From: JAWLFI01 sp041685645
GTDB taxonomy: Bacteria > Bacteroidota > Bacteroidia > Chitinophagales > Saprospiraceae
Assembly (NCBI GenBank): GCA_041685645.1
Contig: JAWLFI010000104.1
Span: 1-9,675 of the forward strand
Direction: 5' to 3'
DNA: 9,675 nucleotides
The notes beneath the pieces were generated by a model that saw only the letters and a list, made by a program, of their open reading frames with translations, was not told where the DNA came from and made no database searches. Below, one piece after another: positions 1-5,628 of this stretch. How positions within the stretch are numbered: the first letter of the stretch is position 1; every line of letters starts with the position of its first letter. Both the position numbers and the translations under genes were made by a program.

Positions 1-110
1 GGACTCCGGCCGCTTCACTCGGCTCCTCGGCTCGCCCTTTGGGCGGCCTCGGATCTTCGGACCGCTCTGCGGCCCTCACCCTTACACAGCGCTCACGGGA
101 AGTTTGGTAA
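1..110. repeat. GC-rich intergenic repeat-like edge, cut by the window start
   Basis: This stretch is much richer in G+C than the AT-rich DNA that follows. It contains repeated CTCGG/TCGG words and a small perfect hairpin (CGCCC at 33-37, TTT loop, GGGCG at 41-45). One forward frame stays open from the window edge to a TAA at 130-132, but the translation is a low-complexity mix of Arg, Leu, Pro, Ser and Ala with no recognisable domain, so I do not call a gene. It resembles the dispersed GC-rich intergenic repeats of many Bacteroidota genomes. That comparison is inference; only the composition and hairpin are seen. Confidence 0.35.
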
Positions 111-302
111 GGCTGCAAGTCAGGGCTATTAAAGCCACCCGATAGAAAAAGTTTCAACTTTAATATCCGCAAATGTTGGTCTTATTTTGCTACTGTCAAG
201 TGTATTGATGGCCCAAATTGGAAACTTTTTTAAGATGGCGAATGGCCTTAGAGCGTAAAAATTAAGAGTCCTTTCCTATCCAAACGTCATCAAAAAATAC
301 TC
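111..302. other. AT-rich intergenic stretch with a 10-bp inverted repeat
   Basis: No gene is visible here. The only structure is a perfect 10-bp inverted repeat, AAAAAGTTTC at 146-155 and GAAACTTTTT at 221-230, separated by 65 bases and without obvious flanking target duplications. In AT-rich DNA this could be chance. The region lies downstream of the minus-strand gene that ends at 303, but I see no hairpin followed by a T-run that would make a convincing terminator for it. Confidence 0.3.
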
Positions 303-932
303 CTAATCTTTAAATATAAATTTACCTACGTCCATACCAATCCCCAATGAAAAAAGCGGTTTACGACCAGCCATAAACTGACCTCTTCCAACGATAAATA
401 AAGAAAGAGATCTATTCATGAAAAATTGGAGCTTTGGTGCGACTTCGAAAGTTAGGCTATGCATAATTTGTTCATCCGATTTGCATGCGTATGCAGGTCC
501 AAATAAATATCCCAGGTTGCTTACGCGTCTAAAATTATTTTCCACAATCGTTTCACTGATACCCACTCCCGATTGGAGATGCAACCTAATAGTTCCTCGC
601 TTATTTAACTTCACGGTTCTCCCTCCAAATAGCCGTATAGTCTTTATAGAGTTACTTGTTTTATCTCGACATGTACTTGAAGTCATATCGTCGGATGGTT
701 CGTGATAAATGACCTTTGATATATATCCGAGCCCGATGCCAAAACTAAATTTACTCGGTGTTATATAATCAAAGCCCAAGCTAGAACCATAAACAAATAA
801 TTCCGAATCAACTCCGGATTCAAATGATACTGAGACAGAAAATTCTGACTTACTATTAGCTTCCGTTTGAGCACTCAAACCAATTGCAATTAAAAGAAAA
901 GAGGATACTAAAAGAACTCGGATAATATTCAT
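303..932 (-). CDS. exported small beta-barrel-like protein, function unknown
   Basis: A 209-residue protein with a clear signal peptide: a short basic start (MNIIR), a hydrophobic core to about residue 20, and predicted cleavage after LSA-21, leaving Gln at the mature N-terminus as is common in Bacteroidota. The mature part has alternating hydrophobic/polar strands rich in Gly and aromatic residues (for example FSFGIGLGY near 62-70 and LFSLGIGMDVG near 193-203), which suggests a small outer-membrane barrel of the porin/OMP_b-brl type. It has two cysteines, Cys88 and Cys150, each in a predicted loop, so a disulfide is possible. It is not clearly a paralog of the five barrels to its right: it lacks their FGEDG and RLDYG motifs and ends in KFIFKD. 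ATG start chosen because it places the signal peptide at the N-terminus. Function not recognised. Confidence 0.75.
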   Translation of the reverse strand: MNIIRVLLVSSFLLIAIGLSAQTEANSKSEFSVSVSFESGVDSELFVYGSSLGFDYITPSKFSFGIGLGYISKVIYHEPSDDMTSSTCRDKTSNSIKTIRLFGGRTVKLNKRGTIRLHLQSGVGISETIVENNFRRVSNLGYLFGPAYACKSDEQIMHSLTFEVAPKLQFFMNRSLSLFIVGRGQFMAGRKPLFSLGIGMDVGKFIFKD

Positions 933-1246
933 AACAACAAAATTATATTTGATAATTCGTTCATCTGATCATAATTCAAATATACTCCATGGCTTAGCTT
1001 GCTATTTTGCAATTATTGCTTATGATATATTTACTTTTCTCTAATATCGATACTCTGGGGAGCCTGTATAAGTCCTCATGGACAATTATTGGCTCTTTTC
1101 CTTACCGGTTGGGTATGACCAAAAAGCAAATGGCGAATTTAGCTTCCTACTTTAACCTTTCTTCCAATCAAACCTTGAATCCACCCTCCATCCTGTCCTC
1201 ACCACATGCAAAGCAGCGTTTCAGCTATTCTATCACGTCTTATTTA
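933..1246. other. intergenic region between divergent genes
   Basis: This stretch separates the minus-strand gene at 303-932 from the forward barrel array. An 83-codon open frame (1007-1258, TTG start) runs through it. It has no signal peptide, domain or homology that I can recognise, so I treat it as chance. The left part carries the minus-strand promoter candidate. I see nothing else. Confidence 0.4.
977..984 (-). promoter_or_regulatory. candidate -7 box (TATATTTG) for the 303-932 gene
   Basis: On the minus strand TATATTTG matches the Bacteroidota -7 consensus TAnnTTTG exactly and lies about 45 bases upstream of the ATG at 932. The -33 partner is poor: the nearest TTG is 25 bases upstream instead of about 19-21. 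A second TAnnTTTG match (TAATTTTG) sits only a few bases before the ATG and is too close to be useful. Confidence 0.4.
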
Positions 1247-1276
1247 TTAAATGGATAAAAACAGATTATACCTTTG
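1247..1276 (+). promoter_or_regulatory. Bacteroidota-type promoter of the 1321-2703 gene pair
   Basis: TACCTTTG at 1269-1276 is a perfect TAnnTTTG -7 box. Nineteen bases upstream is TTA (1247-1249), one base off the -33 TTG. The predicted transcript would start near 1283, giving a leader of about 40 bases before the GTG at 1321. Box and spacing are directly visible; activity is inferred. Confidence 0.55.
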
Positions 1277-1320
1277 CTCGTCATCTATGAAAGCAGACTG
1301 GCTTATTTAAAACTAAAAAT

Positions 1321-2028
1321 GTGCGCTATTTAAAATTCCTCATTTTCTCAACTGCCCTCCTCCTATTGACTTCATCTCTTTTAGCTCAGCGCTTTGCGAT
1401 AAAAGCCGGACTCAATGCAGCCAACGTCACCGGGGACATGATAGATCGTCAATGGGGCGGCAGTTTTCCAACAAACTACCAAATGGGTTTTCACGTAGAA
1501 ACTACCGTGGCCTTTCCGATAAGTGATGTTTTTTTCATTCAATCCGGACTAAAATATAATGGAAAAGGTCACAGACACTATTCTCAGGCCACTAATGCGT
1601 TCCTCGCTATTTCTTATGTTTCTGAGGTCGAAGCTCGCCTGCATTATTTGGATATCCCCCTAACAATAAACATTCGCATACCTAAAATAGGTTGTGAGAC
1701 CTACGTCTTTGGCGGAGGGTACTTCGGTGTGGGTTTGCATGGGGAAAAAAACTTTACGACAACATTCAGCAATAGAACTTCTGAAGAAAGTGACCGAAAG
1801 GCACAATTTGGAGATGGTGGAGACTATAAACGAATGGACTATGGCGGCCTTTTTGGCGTCGGCATGCATTTTGGCGCCCTTTTCATAGAAGTTTCCTACG
1901 CGATCGGTCTACCCGATTTAACAACAACACCTGACTATGCTGTCAATCCAACAGATGAAAATAACAATAGAAATCGGCTCCTGTCTCTCTCCCTAGGCTA
2001 TCGGTTCCAAAAAAAGAGCAAAAAATAA
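1321..2028 (+). CDS. outer-membrane beta-barrel protein (PorT-like family), array member 1
   Basis: A 235-residue member of the Bacteroidota small outer-membrane barrel family (porin/OMP_b-brl type). The signal peptide covers residues 1-22 and ends LLA before Gln23. The mature protein opens with the array's common strand RFAIKAGLNAANVTGD, and also shows YLDIPLT near 109-114, the Gly-rich YVFGGGYFGVGLHG near 128-141, the acidic turn FGDGG at 163-167 followed by RMDYG at 171-175, and the last strand LSLSLGYRF, here extended by a basic tail KKSKK. Cys125 sits just before the Gly-rich strand, at the position matched by Cys122 in the next gene but absent from the other three copies. GTG is used as start because no other start lies between it and the in-frame TGA at 1288 and it places the signal peptide correctly. 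An ATG two bases earlier opens a different frame of only four codons. Ligand or role unknown. Confidence 0.85.
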   Translation: MRYLKFLIFSTALLLLTSSLLAQRFAIKAGLNAANVTGDMIDRQWGGSFPTNYQMGFHVETTVAFPISDVFFIQSGLKYNGKGHRHYSQATNAFLAISYVSEVEARLHYLDIPLTINIRIPKIGCETYVFGGGYFGVGLHGEKNFTTTFSNRTSEESDRKAQFGDGGDYKRMDYGGLFGVGMHFGALFIEVSYAIGLPDLTTTPDYAVNPTDENNNRNRLLSLSLGYRFQKKSKK

Positions 2029-2040
2029 AATATTTGACGA

Positions 2041-2703
2041 ATGAATAATTTTAACACCTGGCTATTTACAATTTTGCTCTGTTTAGGGGGAGCATCCCTT
2101 TTTGCCCAGACCTTTTCGATCAAAGTAGGAGTAAATAGAGCAAATCTATCCGATTTTCGGGGCGATCAATTCTCTAGCTTGATAAAAACAGATCCGGGAA
2201 GAAGTTTCCATCTGGAAACCTCCATGGAACTGCCACTAACGAATACCTATTCCGTAGAAGGCGGGCTAAGGTACAGCGGTAGAGGACATCAATATAAATA
2301 TATATTCTCGAGAGAGTTCTTTAGCCGGGAGGAGTCCGTTTCCTTTCAATCCTATTATTTAGATCTCCCCCTAAGGGTTAAGTTCACCTTCCAAAAAGGG
2401 ACATGCAAGGCCTACCTATTCGCCGGGGCATACCTCGGCATCGGTTTGCACGGAAAAGAAATGCGAACGACCATTTTTTCCAGCGGAATGAAAGAAGAAA
2501 ATCAAACGCACGTATTTGGAGAAGAGGGCTTATTCCATCGACTTGATCATGGAGCCCTTGCCGGCGGTGGCGTGTATTTTGGCCCCGTTTTTTTGGAACT
2601 AAGCTACAGCCTTGGGATGGCAAATGTCTATGCCGGCAGCTACTCCCCTGAAAGTGTTAAGAATAGATGGATTTCATTGTCCCTGGGGTATCGGCTCAAT
2701 TAA
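2041..2703 (+). CDS. outer-membrane beta-barrel protein (PorT-like family), array member 2
   Basis: A 220-residue paralog of the preceding protein, starting 12 bases after its stop and probably cotranscribed with it. Signal peptide 1-22 (ends LFA before Gln23). Conserved landmarks are TFSIKVGVNRANLS after cleavage, YYLDLPL near 105-111, AYLFAGAYLGIGLHG near 124-138, FGEEG at 159-163, RLDHG at 167-171 (Tyr of the usual RLDYG replaced by His), and the C-terminal strand ISLSLGYRLN. Cys122 aligns with Cys125 of member 1, so these two form a subgroup. The middle segment (about 82-104) is Arg/Ser/Phe-rich and unlike every other copy, as expected of a surface loop. No hairpin terminator is visible right after its stop. 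Function beyond an outer-membrane location is not recognisable. Confidence 0.85.
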   Translation: MNNFNTWLFTILLCLGGASLFAQTFSIKVGVNRANLSDFRGDQFSSLIKTDPGRSFHLETSMELPLTNTYSVEGGLRYSGRGHQYKYIFSREFFSREESVSFQSYYLDLPLRVKFTFQKGTCKAYLFAGAYLGIGLHGKEMRTTIFSSGMKEENQTHVFGEEGLFHRLDHGALAGGGVYFGPVFLELSYSLGMANVYAGSYSPESVKNRWISLSLGYRLN

Positions 2704-2812
2704 GCAAATGGAAAGCGATACTAAAGTGCAAATGCAAACCTCCCAAAAATTTTATCTTTTTTTAGGCGTTCTTTTAGTTTGGTGAAAATGAATTAAATTT
2801 ATATTATCTTTC
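2704..2812 (+). promoter_or_regulatory. spacer and putative promoter of the 2879 gene
   Basis: AT-rich spacer. The block at 2788-2807 (begins ATGAATTAAATTT) recurs exactly at 3623-3642 before the next paralog. Right after it comes TATCTTTC (2805-2812), a 3-of-4 match to the TTTG half of the -7 consensus. A TTG lies at 2779-2781, with a longer than usual 23-base spacing. Because the block is kept in both copies and lies about 20 bases upstream of the shared leader, I read it as the promoter region; the exact boxes are uncertain. Confidence 0.35.
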
Positions 2813-2827
2813 GATGATAATTATACT

Positions 2828-2855
2828 GCGGAAGCCGAAAAGCAAATAGAGTAGG
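2828..2855 (+). promoter_or_regulatory. conserved 28-nt leader element, copy 1
   Basis: A 28-base block made of GCGGAAGCCGAAAAGC followed by three variable bases and TAGAGTAGG. It recurs at the same length before the next two paralogs; 24 of 28 positions are invariant in all three. It ends 23 bases before the ATG at 2879 and lies just downstream of the putative promoter, so it would be near the 5' end of the mRNA. TGC and GCA at its two ends can pair, and GG/CC inside can pair as well. Role unknown: an RNA structure or protein-binding site is plausible. Confidence 0.6.
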
Positions 2856-2878
2856 TACAATCAACAAAACAATACCTT

Positions 2879-3547
2879 ATGAATCAATTTAGACAATTAT
2901 GCCTCGGAGCTTTACTCCTTTTCGTAGGCAGCTCACTTTCAGCTCAAAGTTTCGCCGTTAAAGGAGGCTTAAATCTGACGAAAATCAGCTATTCAGATGG
3001 AGGCCAAATTTTTGAAGGTAGCCGTATGGTTACCGATCCAGATATAAGAACCACTTTCCATTTAGGGGCAACGGTTGATTTTCCTATTGGAAATGTGCTC
3101 TCTTTTCAAACCGGACTCATCTATCAAAATCGAGATTTTGTAATTGGATCTTCTGGGGAAAACGGCGGAGTGGACTTTGAAGCCCTCTTCAAAGTAGCGT
3201 ACGTAGATTTACCTATAACATTAAAGGCGGACTTTGAACTAGGCGAACTCGGCGCTTATGTCTATGGAGGCGGATACGTAGGTGCTGGACTTAGTGGTGA
3301 CGGTGAATCAACTACTACAATTGCAGGTATTACTGAAACCGACACAGGAGATATCGAATTTGGAGAAGATGGAGATCTAAATCGCTTAGATTATGGCGCA
3401 TTAATCGGTGCCGGTGTAGAATTCAACTCAATCTTTGTAGAAGTTTCTTACGGATTGGGCTTGGCCAATATCTTTCCAGACCCTGTTAATGACGAAAGCG
3501 GGAAGAATCGTCTCCTTTCTCTATCTCTGGGCTACCGATTTAACTAA
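2879..3547 (+). CDS. outer-membrane beta-barrel protein (PorT-like family), array member 3
   Basis: A 222-residue barrel. Signal peptide 1-22 (ends LSA before Gln23); Cys8 lies inside it and is not in a lipobox. Landmarks: SFAVKGGLNLTKIS after cleavage, TTFHLGATVDFPIGNV near 58-73, the strand VLSFQTGLIYQNR to residue 85, YVDLPITLKA near 108-117, AYVYGGGYVGAGLSG near 126-140, FGEDG at 161-165, RLDYG at 169-173, and the terminal strand LSLSLGYRFN ending in an aromatic plus one residue. Putative surface loops at about 43-52, 86-104 and 141-158 are acidic or Ser/Thr/Gly-rich and differ from the neighbouring copy. The gene has its own leader upstream and its own terminator 17 bases after the stop, so it is probably monocistronic. 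It is the closest relative of the next gene. Confidence 0.88.
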   Translation: MNQFRQLCLGALLLFVGSSLSAQSFAVKGGLNLTKISYSDGGQIFEGSRMVTDPDIRTTFHLGATVDFPIGNVLSFQTGLIYQNRDFVIGSSGENGGVDFEALFKVAYVDLPITLKADFELGELGAYVYGGGYVGAGLSGDGESTTTIAGITETDTGDIEFGEDGDLNRLDYGALIGAGVEFNSIFVEVSYGLGLANIFPDPVNDESGKNRLLSLSLGYRFN

Positions 3548-3563
3548 TAGCATATAATGCTTT

Positions 3564-3601
3564 AAAAAAGTCCATGCACCTCGAGTGCATGAACTTTTTT
3601 T
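3564..3601 (+). terminator. intrinsic terminator after the 2879-3547 gene
   Basis: The hairpin has a perfect upper stem CATGCAC (3573-3579) and GTGCATG (3585-3591) with loop CTCGA. Below one C/A mismatch the stem continues as A-run plus GT pairing with AC plus T-run. The A-run upstream and T-run downstream make it potentially bidirectional. Its head is identical to that of the terminator after the next gene. Confidence 0.85.
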
Positions 3602-3662
3602 ATCCATTTTCAAATAGCTTATATGAATTAAATTTATATTATATTGCAGCGATAAATTTATT

Positions 3663-3690
3663 GCGGAAGCCGAAAAGCAGTTAGAGTAGG
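3663..3690 (+). promoter_or_regulatory. conserved 28-nt leader element, copy 2
   Basis: Same element as at 2828-2855, differing from it only at two of the three bases between the GC-rich half and TAGAGTAGG. It ends 28 bases before the ATG at 3719, five more than in copy 1. The flanking T and A that close the TGC/GCA pairing are kept. Upstream, at 3640-3646, TATATTG occupies the place of the -7 box and is one T short of consensus. Confidence 0.6.
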
Positions 3691-3718
3691 CACGAACAAC
3701 AAAACAAAACAATTCATT

Positions 3719-4393
3719 ATGAATCAATTTAGACAATTATGCCTCGGAGCTATACTCCTTTTCGTAGGCAGCTCACTTTCAGCTCAAAGTTTCGCCGTTA
3801 AAGGAGGCTTAAATCTGGCGAACATCAGCTATTCAGATGGAGGCCAAATTATTGAAGATGTAGCTATGGATACCGATACCGATATAAGAACCACTTTCCA
3901 TTTAGGGGCAACGGTTGATTTTCCTATTGGGAATGTCCTGTCTTTTCAAACAGGACTAATTTACCAAAACAGAGGTACCCAACAAGAGTTTTCTGAAACG
4001 GTTGATGGAATTACCGGAACTTCAAAAACTACTCTTCAGATCGCTTATCTCGACATCCCACTCACCCTCAAAGCCAATTTTGATCTTGGAAGTCTAAGTG
4101 CTTATGTTTACGGTGGAGGATATGTTGGGGTCGGTCTTTCGGGACAAGCAGAAATTGAAGTTGATGCAGGTGGATTGTCGTTTTCGGATTCATTTGACCT
4201 CGAATTTGGTGAAGATGAGGCTCTAAATCGCTTAGACTATGGTGCACTAGTAGGTGCCGGGCTAGAATTCAATTCAATGTTTGTAGAAGTTTCCTACGGA
4301 TTGGGCTTAGCAAATCTTATTCCGGACCCCATTGATGACGAAAGCTCGAAGAATCGTCTCATCTCTCTATCTCTTGGCTACCGATTTAACTAA
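3719..4393 (+). CDS. outer-membrane beta-barrel protein (PorT-like family), array member 4
   Basis: A 224-residue barrel, two residues longer than its neighbour at 2879. Residues 1-85 are almost identical to that copy; the largest difference is at about 45-54 (EDVAMDTDT here). From residue 86 the proteins diverge: loop GTQQEFSETVDG and a second Asp/Ser-rich loop AEIEVDAGGLSFSDSFD are specific to this copy. Conserved strands return at YLDIPLTLKA, AYVYGGGYVGVGLSG, EFGED, RLDYG and LSLSLGYRFN. FGEDG is altered to FGEDE. Signal peptide 1-22 as in the neighbour. Own leader element upstream, own strong terminator 21 bases after the stop, so probably monocistronic. The outer-membrane location follows from the family; ligand unknown. 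Confidence 0.88.
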   Translation: MNQFRQLCLGAILLFVGSSLSAQSFAVKGGLNLANISYSDGGQIIEDVAMDTDTDIRTTFHLGATVDFPIGNVLSFQTGLIYQNRGTQQEFSETVDGITGTSKTTLQIAYLDIPLTLKANFDLGSLSAYVYGGGYVGVGLSGQAEIEVDAGGLSFSDSFDLEFGEDEALNRLDYGALVGAGLEFNSMFVEVSYGLGLANLIPDPIDDESSKNRLISLSLGYRFN

Positions 4394-4414
4394 TAGCATA
4401 TAAAGCTTACATTC

Positions 4415-4448
4415 AAGCCCATGCACCTCGAGTGCATGGGCTTTTTTT
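4415..4448 (+). terminator. intrinsic terminator after the 3719-4393 gene
   Basis: A perfect 12-bp stem, AAGCCCATGCAC (4415-4426) and GTGCATGGGCTT (4432-4443), with loop CTCGA, running straight into a T-run. The upper seven pairs and the loop are the same as in the terminator at 3564-3601. The lower stem differs in sequence but remains paired. Confidence 0.9.
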
Positions 4449-4458
4449 ATCCTGCCAG

Positions 4459-4584
4459 TCAGCTCTCTACCCAATCCAGATGACGGCTGTACCGGAACTT
4501 GACGTTCAACAATAGCCCACCCAGTTCACCGGTAGCCGAAACACGATAATCAGCTTTATGGTCACAGCGCTGAAAGCGAATGAT
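4459..4584 (-). pseudogene. possible minus-strand gene remnant
   Basis: Read on the minus strand this stretch gives 41 open codons ending at a TGA (4459-4461) with a protein-like composition: ADYRVSATGELGG followed by LLLNVKFRYSRHLDWVES, an alternating pattern typical of beta-strands. It has no start codon and is preceded by an in-frame TAA at 4585-4587. In another frame just upstream there is again a protein-like stretch (GHEGAFFRTKSF), as if a frameshift had occurred. It could be the decayed 3' end of an older outer-membrane or secreted protein gene, or chance. The rest of the 4394-4807 gap holds only the terminator and the leader element. Confidence 0.25.
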
Positions 4585-4761
4585 TTAGTACGAAAAAACG
4601 CTCCTTCATGCCCCTGGGATGATAAGCACTACATGACTATTGCTTTTTCACTTCCAACTCGGAGCAAACCCACCTTGGATTTTGATAGCCAGGAAGAATA
4701 AAACACCCTCATTATGTTCATCCGCTAATAAAAGCATACTAAAAGTAGTTATAGGGATATA

Positions 4762-4789
4762 GCGGATGCCGAAAAGCTTTTAGAGTAGG
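4762..4789 (+). promoter_or_regulatory. conserved 28-nt leader element, copy 3
   Basis: Third copy, GCGGATGCCGAAAAGC then TTT and TAGAGTAGG, ending 18 bases before the ATG at 4808. Flanking intergenic sequence is otherwise unlike that of copies 1 and 2, so the motif is kept while its surroundings are not. The closing pair is swapped: AGC/GCT here instead of TGC/GCA, preserving pairing. I see no good TAnnTTTG box upstream of this copy. Confidence 0.6.
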
Positions 4790-4807
4790 CAAAACATTAA
4801 ACAGTTT

Positions 4808-5476
4808 ATGATGAATTATTTAAAACACTCACTATTTATCGGCCTGATTACCCTAATGGGGAGCTCTCTGACAGCACAGAGTTTTGCCATAAAAGGAGGT
4901 CTGAACATGGCCAACATTTCTACAGAATTCAATGATGACAATGGAATCTTTTCTTCTAATACAGACCCCCGGACTACTTTTAACCTGGGTGTGACAGCTG
5001 ACTTCCCTCTGGGAAATGTGCTTTCAATCGAATCAGGGCTCATTTTTCAGAACAGAGGGTATGTCTGGGAATATAATGAAACCATTCTAGGGCAAACTGC
5101 AGCCATAAAATCGACGAACAAGGTTGCCTATGTAGATATTCCACTGACATTAAAAGCCTCTCTCAATGTGGGGTCAGCCAGCGCCTACGTATTTGGTGGT
5201 GGATATGCCGGTTTAGGCGTTTTTGCTGAACGAGAAAGGGAAACAACTTTAGGTAGTTCGACAAATAAGAATAGCGAAGATATTGAATTTGGTGAAGATG
5301 GCGGACTCAAAAGACTGGACTACGGAACCCTCGTCGGAGTGGGCGTGCAGTTGCACTCATTGTTCATTGAAGCATCATATAACTACGGACTGGCCAATAT
5401 CTATGATACTGACTCCGATGACAATGCTGTAAATAACAGATTGCTTTCTCTATCATTAGGCTACCGATTTCATTAA
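4808..5476 (+). CDS. outer-membrane beta-barrel protein (PorT-like family), array member 5
   Basis: A 222-residue barrel of the same subgroup as the 2879 and 3719 genes but clearly more diverged. Signal peptide 1-23 (ends LTA before Gln24). Landmarks: SFAIKGGLNMANIS, TTFNLGVTADFPLGNV near 57-71, VAYVDIPLTLKA near 106-117, AYVFGGGYAGLGV near 126-138, FGEDG at 161-165, RLDYG-like sequence at 169-173, and LSLSLGYRFH at the end. The loop at about 139-158 is charged and Ser/Thr-rich (begins AERERETT). Two ATG codons are adjacent (4808 and 4811); either may be used and the choice changes only one residue. It has its own leader element and a terminator of an unrelated sequence 150 bases after the stop. 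The frame stays open for 36 codons past the TAA, without a recognisable product. Confidence 0.87.
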   Translation: MMNYLKHSLFIGLITLMGSSLTAQSFAIKGGLNMANISTEFNDDNGIFSSNTDPRTTFNLGVTADFPLGNVLSIESGLIFQNRGYVWEYNETILGQTAAIKSTNKVAYVDIPLTLKASLNVGSASAYVFGGGYAGLGVFAERERETTLGSSTNKNSEDIEFGEDGGLKRLDYGTLVGVGVQLHSLFIEASYNYGLANIYDTDSDDNAVNNRLLSLSLGYRFH

Positions 5477-5628
5477 AAGATTGAAAGAGTGAGAATTCAT
5501 CTGCAAATTGGATCAATTCCAGAGGAGTTGTGGTCTGACCTCATCCGGATGAAATGGTCCTCCGGGAATGAAGTTGATGCCAGGTAAAAGATGATGTCCA
5601 TAAACAGCGACAACAATCTGATTTTCCA

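Larger units (their letters stand above)
2788..4448 (+). repeat. tandem duplication of promoter region, leader, barrel gene and terminator
   Basis: Unit 1 (2788-3601) and unit 2 (3623-4448) carry the same order: AT-rich block, 28-nt leader, barrel gene, the tail TAATAGCATATA, and a hairpin terminator with the same CATGCAC/CTCGA/GTGCATG head. Over the first 240 bases of the genes (from 2881 and 3721, a constant offset of 840) I count about 18 mismatches. The central part, roughly 3121-3350 against 3961-4195, is strongly diverged with many silent changes. The last 180 bases are similar again at an offset of 846. This alternation shows a duplication followed by partial gene conversion or by uneven selection. 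Confidence 0.8.

Noticed and set aside
146..230. 10-bp inverted repeat as ends of a small mobile element
   Set aside because: AT-rich 10-bp arms 65 bases apart with no flanking target duplication and no other copy in the window; chance is sufficient.
1007..1258. 83-codon forward open frame with TTG start
   Set aside because: No signal peptide, domain or coding-like pattern; it overlaps the promoter of the 1321 gene and is best explained by chance.
2828..2855. Leader element as a coding remnant (ending AEAEKQIE then stop)
   Set aside because: All three copies can be read as a short peptide ending in TAG, but the changes fall at first and second codon positions and the frames upstream are unrelated, so coding is not supported.
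2828..4789. Three leader copies as a CRISPR array
   Set aside because: Copies are about 830-1100 bases apart with whole genes between them; there are no short uniform spacers and no cas genes.
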